In this document: positions 41,126 to 44,402 of the stretch, in pieces
Numbering within the stretch: the stretch's first letter is position 1
Layout: each line of letters starts with the position of its first letter
NCBI GenBank assembly: GCA_005793295.1
Contig: SXSX01000150.1
Location: 1-44,402 of the forward strand
Reading direction: 5' to 3'
DNA length: 44,402 nt
Source of the DNA: Burkholderiales bacterium
Lineage (GTDB): Bacteria; Pseudomonadota; Gammaproteobacteria; Burkholderiales; Burkholderiaceae_C
Made by a program: the position numbers and the translations under genes
The notes under the pieces: model-generated
Databases searched by the model: none
The model's input: the letters and a program-made list of their open reading frames with translations, nothing else
What the model was told of the DNA's origin: nothing

Positions 41126-41950
41126 ATGCCTCAACCTTCTAATGATAAAAACCAAGTGAAGAACTACCAGAACATCCTTTTTGAAGTTGCAGATGGCGTG
41201 GCCCGCTTGACGCTCAATCGCCCAGACAAGCTCAATAGCTTTACTGGCACGATGCACTTTGAACTGCGTGACGCACTCGATAGCATCCAATCCGATAAGA
41301 GCATTCGCGTGCTTGTCATTACTGGCGCGGGCCGCGCCTTTTGTGCCGGCCAAGACCTGGCTGATCCTGATATGGCCATGGGGACCACAGCGCCGGATAT
41401 AGGCAACGTAGTTGAGCAAAATTACAAACCGCTGATCTTGCGTTTGCAAAATCTGCGCGTGCCTACCGTAGCCATGGTTCATGGCGTAGCGGCCGGTGCT
41501 GGTGCTAGCTTGGCGCTAGCATGCGATTTGGTGATTGCGGGAAAGTCCGCTTCCTTTTTACAGGCCTTTAGCAAAATCGGCTTGATTCCTGATACAGGTG
41601 GTACGTGGTTTCTTCCACAACGCGTGGGTATGGCGCGCGCCATGGGGTTAGCACTTCTTGCAGACAAACTACCGGCTGAAAAGGCCTTCGATTGGGGACT
41701 GATCTGGCAAGTGACAGAAGATGCCGAGCTCGTTACCACCGTGAACAAGCTTGCCGCACAACTTGCCGGTATGCCCACCAAGGCCCTGGTGCGCACACGC
41801 GCTGCTATGCACGCTGCACCTAACCACACACTGGAGCAGCAGCTCACCATGGAAGGTGGTTTTATGCGCGAGCTTGGCTGGAGTCCCGACTTTGCAGAAG
41901 GCGTTGCTGCTTTTATGGAAAAACGCGCACCGCGTTTTACCGGGGAATAA
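41126..41950 (+). CDS. paaG: 1,2-epoxyphenylacetyl-CoA isomerase (enoyl-CoA hydratase family)
   Basis: A 274-residue crotonase-fold enzyme. Known PaaG converts ring-1,2-epoxyphenylacetyl-CoA to the oxepin-CoA. Seen: the oxyanion-hole regions GRAFCAGQDLAD and VHGVAAGAGASLALACDLVI, and D156 in GLIPDTGGTWFLPQ, the acidic residue PaaG uses in place of the usual hydratase glutamate pattern. The start is taken at ATG 41126, though a TTG 12 bases earlier is open and no strong ribosome-binding site precedes either. The gene starts 49 bp after the fused ATPase and lies directly before paaH, so it belongs to the same operon. Confidence 0.92.
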   Translation: MPQPSNDKNQVKNYQNILFEVADGVARLTLNRPDKLNSFTGTMHFELRDALDSIQSDKSIRVLVITGAGRAFCAGQDLADPDMAMGTTAPDIGNVVEQNYKPLILRLQNLRVPTVAMVHGVAAGAGASLALACDLVIAGKSASFLQAFSKIGLIPDTGGTWFLPQRVGMARAMGLALLADKLPAEKAFDWGLIWQVTEDAELVTTVNKLAAQLAGMPTKALVRTRAAMHAAPNHTLEQQLTMEGGFMRELGWSPDFAEGVAAFMEKRAPRFTGE

Positions 41951-41954
41951 AGCG

Positions 41955-43481
41955 ATGTCCCAACCCTTGTCCAAAGATGCCCTTGTAGCAGTGGTCGGTG
42001 CAGGTGCTATGGGTGCAGGCATTGCGCAGGTTGCCGCCGCAGCAGGCCACCCAGTGATGCTCTTTGACACCTGTGCAAAAGCCGCACAGAGCGCCATTGA
42101 TGGCATCCGAATCCAATTCGAAAAAATGGTGATCAAAGGCAAGATGGACAGCGCATCCGCTCAAGCTGCAGGCCTACGCCTGCAGTCCGCCTCCAAACTG
42201 TCAGATCTTGGATCTGCTGCCTTGGTGGTGGAAGCTGTTGTGGAAAACCTCACAGTCAAACAAACGCTTTTCAAAGATCTTGAAGCCTTGGTGTCTGTGG
42301 ACTGCATTTTTGGCAGTAACACTTCTAGCATTTCTATTACCGCTATCGCCTCGGTTTTGAAACATCCTGAGCGTTTCGCGGGCTTGCATTTCTTCAACCC
42401 AGCACCGCTCATGGCACTGGTGGAGGTCGTCAGCGGTCTGGCCACTTCGGCTAAAGTAGCCCACATACTTTTTGCTACGGCCACAGCATGGGGCAAGACG
42501 GCTGTGCACGCCAAGTCCACCCCCGGCTTTATAGTCAACCGAGTAGCCAGACCCTATTACTCTGAGGCACTGCGTTTACGGACTGAGGGCGCTGCAGATT
42601 GCGCCACGATTGATGCGGTTATGCGCGAGTCAGGTGGCTTTCGCATGGGACCGTTTGAGTTAATGGACATGATTGGTCTGGACGTGAACTTTGCTGTGAC
42701 TCGTTCGGTTTGGAACGCCTATTTCAACGACCCTCGCTATCTGCCTTCGCTGATCCAGCAAGAGCTGGTGGATGCAGGTTTCTTTGGCAAGAAGAGTGGC
42801 CGCGGGTTTTTTGACTACCGCGATGGTGCCGAAAAGCCCGAGCCTCAGACTGAGACGTCTCACAAAAGACCATCACGCATAGTTGTTTGTGGCGATGCAC
42901 CTGCCGCTCTTGCATTGGCCGCTCGCCTGAAAGCAGCTGCCGTAACTTTTGAGCGCGCCACATCCCCCGATGACCGTATTGCTGAAGCCGACGACGCAGT
43001 GCTGTACATCACCGATGGTCGCAGCGCCACGCAACGTTCCGCTGATAACGGCGTACCCAACGCCGTGTTAATGGACCTGGCGCTGGACTACAACAAAGCC
43101 ACGCGGACTGCTTCAACAGCTGCAGGTCAATGCAGTGAGAGCGGCTTTGCGGGCGCCTGCGCCTTGTTACAAACCTGTGGCTTTCAAGTCTCGCGTTTAT
43201 CCGATATCCCAGGACTTGCCGTTATGCGCACTGTGGCCATGCTAGCCAACGAAGCCGCCGATGCGGTCTACCAAGGTGTGTGCACACCGTCTGCGGTTGA
43301 TGACGCTATGCGTTTGGGTGTGAACTATCCGCTCGGTCCATTGGCTTGGGCCGATCAGATTGGCTTGGTCAGCATCCGCAAAGTACTCGCAAACTTGGGT
43401 GCGCTATATGGCGAAGACCGCTACCGCATTTCCCCGCTGATTCAGCAATTGGCTTTTCAAGGAAAAAATATTCATGGCTGA
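41955..43481 (+). CDS. paaH: 3-hydroxyacyl-CoA dehydrogenase (3-hydroxyadipyl-CoA dehydrogenase)
   Basis: A 508-residue NAD-dependent enzyme of the beta-oxidation-like lower phenylacetate path. It has the NAD motif VAVVGAGAMGAGIAQVAAAA (glycines 15-22), catalytic H145 in GLHFFNP and E157 in ALVEVV. A first C-terminal 3HCDH domain (about 190-290) has TPGFIVNRVARPYY. A second copy near 410-505 (VMRTVAMLANEAADAVYQGV) is the duplicated form typical of PaaH. The ATG at 41955 comes 4 bp after paaG; the frame stays open far upstream inside paaG, but that part is not homologous. It overlaps paaI by 8 bp. Confidence 0.94.
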   Translation: MSQPLSKDALVAVVGAGAMGAGIAQVAAAAGHPVMLFDTCAKAAQSAIDGIRIQFEKMVIKGKMDSASAQAAGLRLQSASKLSDLGSAALVVEAVVENLTVKQTLFKDLEALVSVDCIFGSNTSSISITAIASVLKHPERFAGLHFFNPAPLMALVEVVSGLATSAKVAHILFATATAWGKTAVHAKSTPGFIVNRVARPYYSEALRLRTEGAADCATIDAVMRESGGFRMGPFELMDMIGLDVNFAVTRSVWNAYFNDPRYLPSLIQQELVDAGFFGKKSGRGFFDYRDGAEKPEPQTETSHKRPSRIVVCGDAPAALALAARLKAAAVTFERATSPDDRIAEADDAVLYITDGRSATQRSADNGVPNAVLMDLALDYNKATRTASTAAGQCSESGFAGACALLQTCGFQVSRLSDIPGLAVMRTVAMLANEAADAVYQGVCTPSAVDDAMRLGVNYPLGPLAWADQIGLVSIRKVLANLGALYGEDRYRISPLIQQLAFQGKNIHG

Positions 43482-43953
43482 ACAAACTCCTGCACTGTCT
43501 GCTTCAGAAGCATTTCAGCTAGCGCAAGACGCAGCCCAGGCGATGTGGTCTCGCGACCATGTGGCGAAGGCTTTAGGTATGTCCCTAGAAGAAGTCAAGC
43601 CAGGCTATGCACGCCTTTCTATGGTGATTCGTCAGGACATGGTTAACGGCCATGCCATCTGCCACGGCGGCATGCTGTTCACCTTGGCTGATACGGCCTT
43701 TGCTTACTCTTGTAATAGCTATAACCAGAACACAGTGGCTTCCTCTGCACATATTGATTTTCTCGCCCCTTCATATATTTTCGACATGTTGGTGGCCGAG
43801 GCAACTGAGCGCTCACTAGGCGGACGGACCGGTGTCTATGACGTCACCATTAGCACGCGTACCGACACTGGCGAAATGAAAACTGTTGCTTTGTTTCGTG
43901 GCAAGTCAGCACGCATCAAGGGTGAAGTCACGGCCAGCCTCTCACAGGCCTAA
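43474..43953 (+). CDS. paaI: Hydroxyphenylacetyl-CoA thioesterase
   Basis: A 159-residue hotdog-fold thioesterase. Seen: the helix segment NGHAICHGGMLFTLADTAFA with HGG at 64-66 and the acidic residue D73, then a beta-strand SSAHIDFLAPSYIFD and the C-terminal TGVYDVTISTRTDTGEMKTV. PaaI-type enzymes rescue coenzyme A from dead-end hydroxyphenylacetyl-CoA esters. It lies between paaH and paaK, the standard order. The ATG overlaps the paaH stop by 8 bp. Confidence 0.94.
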   Translation: MAEQTPALSASEAFQLAQDAAQAMWSRDHVAKALGMSLEEVKPGYARLSMVIRQDMVNGHAICHGGMLFTLADTAFAYSCNSYNQNTVASSAHIDFLAPSYIFDMLVAEATERSLGGRTGVYDVTISTRTDTGEMKTVALFRGKSARIKGEVTASLSQA

Positions 43954-43997
43954 AGCACTTCCGAACATTCGAAAAATACGACCATGAGGAGATACCG

Positions 43998-44402
43998 ATG
44001 ACCGTCAAAAAGCCAATCTTCGGCGAGCTTGAAGCAATTGAAACGGCTAGCCGCGACGAGATTTCTGCACTTCAACTCGAGCGCCTCAAATGGTCGCTAC
44101 GCCATGCCTATGACAACGTGCCTTTTCACAAAAAAGCCTTTGATGAAACGGGTGTGCACCCCGATGACCTGAAGTCGCTTTCTGACCTGGCCAAGTTCCC
44201 TTTTATGACCAAGACTGCGCTGCGCGACAACTACCCCTTCGGTGTGTTTGCGGTGCCGCGCGATCAGGTCGTGCGCTTGCATGCGTCGAGCGGCACGACG
44301 GGAAAATCTATTGTGGTTGGCTACACCGCGCAAGACATTGAAAACTGGGCCAATTTGATGGCGCGTTCCATTCGTGCTGCGGGTGGGCGCAAAGGCGACA
44401 TG
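43998..44402 (+). CDS. paaK: Phenylacetate-CoA ligase, N-terminal part (cut by window end)
   Basis: The first 135 codons of an AMP-forming ligase that activates phenylacetate to phenylacetyl-CoA, the entry step of the pathway. It has RLKWSLRHAYDNVPFHKKAF, the typical PaaK opening, then FPFMTKTALRDNYPFG and the phosphate-binding loop SSGTTGKS (97-104). GAGGAG lies about 6 nt before the ATG. The gene runs off the right edge; the remaining roughly 300 residues and the oxygenase genes paaABCDE, if present, would follow. Confidence 0.95.
   Translation, partial: MTVKKPIFGELEAIETASRDEISALQLERLKWSLRHAYDNVPFHKKAFDETGVHPDDLKSLSDLAKFPFMTKTALRDNYPFGVFAVPRDQVVRLHASSGTTGKSIVVGYTAQDIENWANLMARSIRAAGGRKGDM

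Noticed and set aside
41751..41954. Upstream extension of the paaH frame by 68 codons
   Set aside because: It lies inside paaG in another frame, and homologous PaaH proteins begin just before the NAD motif, at 41955.

Overview
The window looks like chromosome from a betaproteobacterium of the order Burkholderiales, most like the Comamonadaceae (Rhodoferax, Polaromonas or Limnohabitans type). The reasons are the rpmB-rpmG pair beside trxB, the ftsK-lolA-rarA neighbourhood, and abundant LIV-type ABC transporters beside aromatic-acid catabolism genes. Genus cannot be fixed from sequence reading alone. No rRNA, tRNA, CRISPR array, insertion sequence or phage gene was seen.

Region 1 (1-10067) is mostly housekeeping: the last codons of a chemotaxis receptor, ribosomal proteins L33 and L28, thioredoxin reductase, FtsK, LolA and RarA. 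Between lolA and rarA sits a catabolic insert: a beta-hydroxyacid dehydrogenase, a Tat-exported peptide-type substrate-binding protein and a divergent LysR regulator. Region 2 (10309-14807) is a LIV-type ABC transporter (two permeases, two ATPases, no binding protein) followed directly by an EamA/DMT exporter. Region 3 (14776-18275) holds a ferredoxin-reductase-like protein, a YeeZ-like epimerase, a PAP2 phosphatase and a glycine-zipper envelope protein.

Region 4 (18285-31887, all minus strand) holds an RND efflux pump with its lipoprotein adaptor. Upstream of it is a compact methylated-amine operon: a non-pyrrolysine MttB-family methyltransferase, a dimethylglycine-dehydrogenase-like flavoprotein and all four sarcosine oxidase subunits (soxB-D-A-G). 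Together they suggest stepwise demethylation of glycine betaine or a similar compound through dimethylglycine and sarcosine to glycine. A LuxR-type regulator is transcribed divergently from it across a 498-base gap containing good dyads.

Region 5 (33229-44402, plus strand) begins with a Tat-exported amidase closed by a strong terminator. A PaaX-type and an IclR-type regulator follow, then a second LIV-type transporter running into paaG, paaH, paaI and the start of paaK (phenylacetyl-CoA pathway). The transporter's second ATPase is unusual: a complete hemerythrin-like di-iron domain is fused in frame to the N terminus of a complete LivF ATPase. Since the phenylacetyl-CoA pathway uses O2, an O2- or redox-gated uptake system is an attractive hypothesis. 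This fusion is the most novel-looking item in the window. The same operon has a well-formed promoter, an 11-bp inverted repeat just upstream of it, and a short leader reading frame whose stop overlaps the livH start codon.
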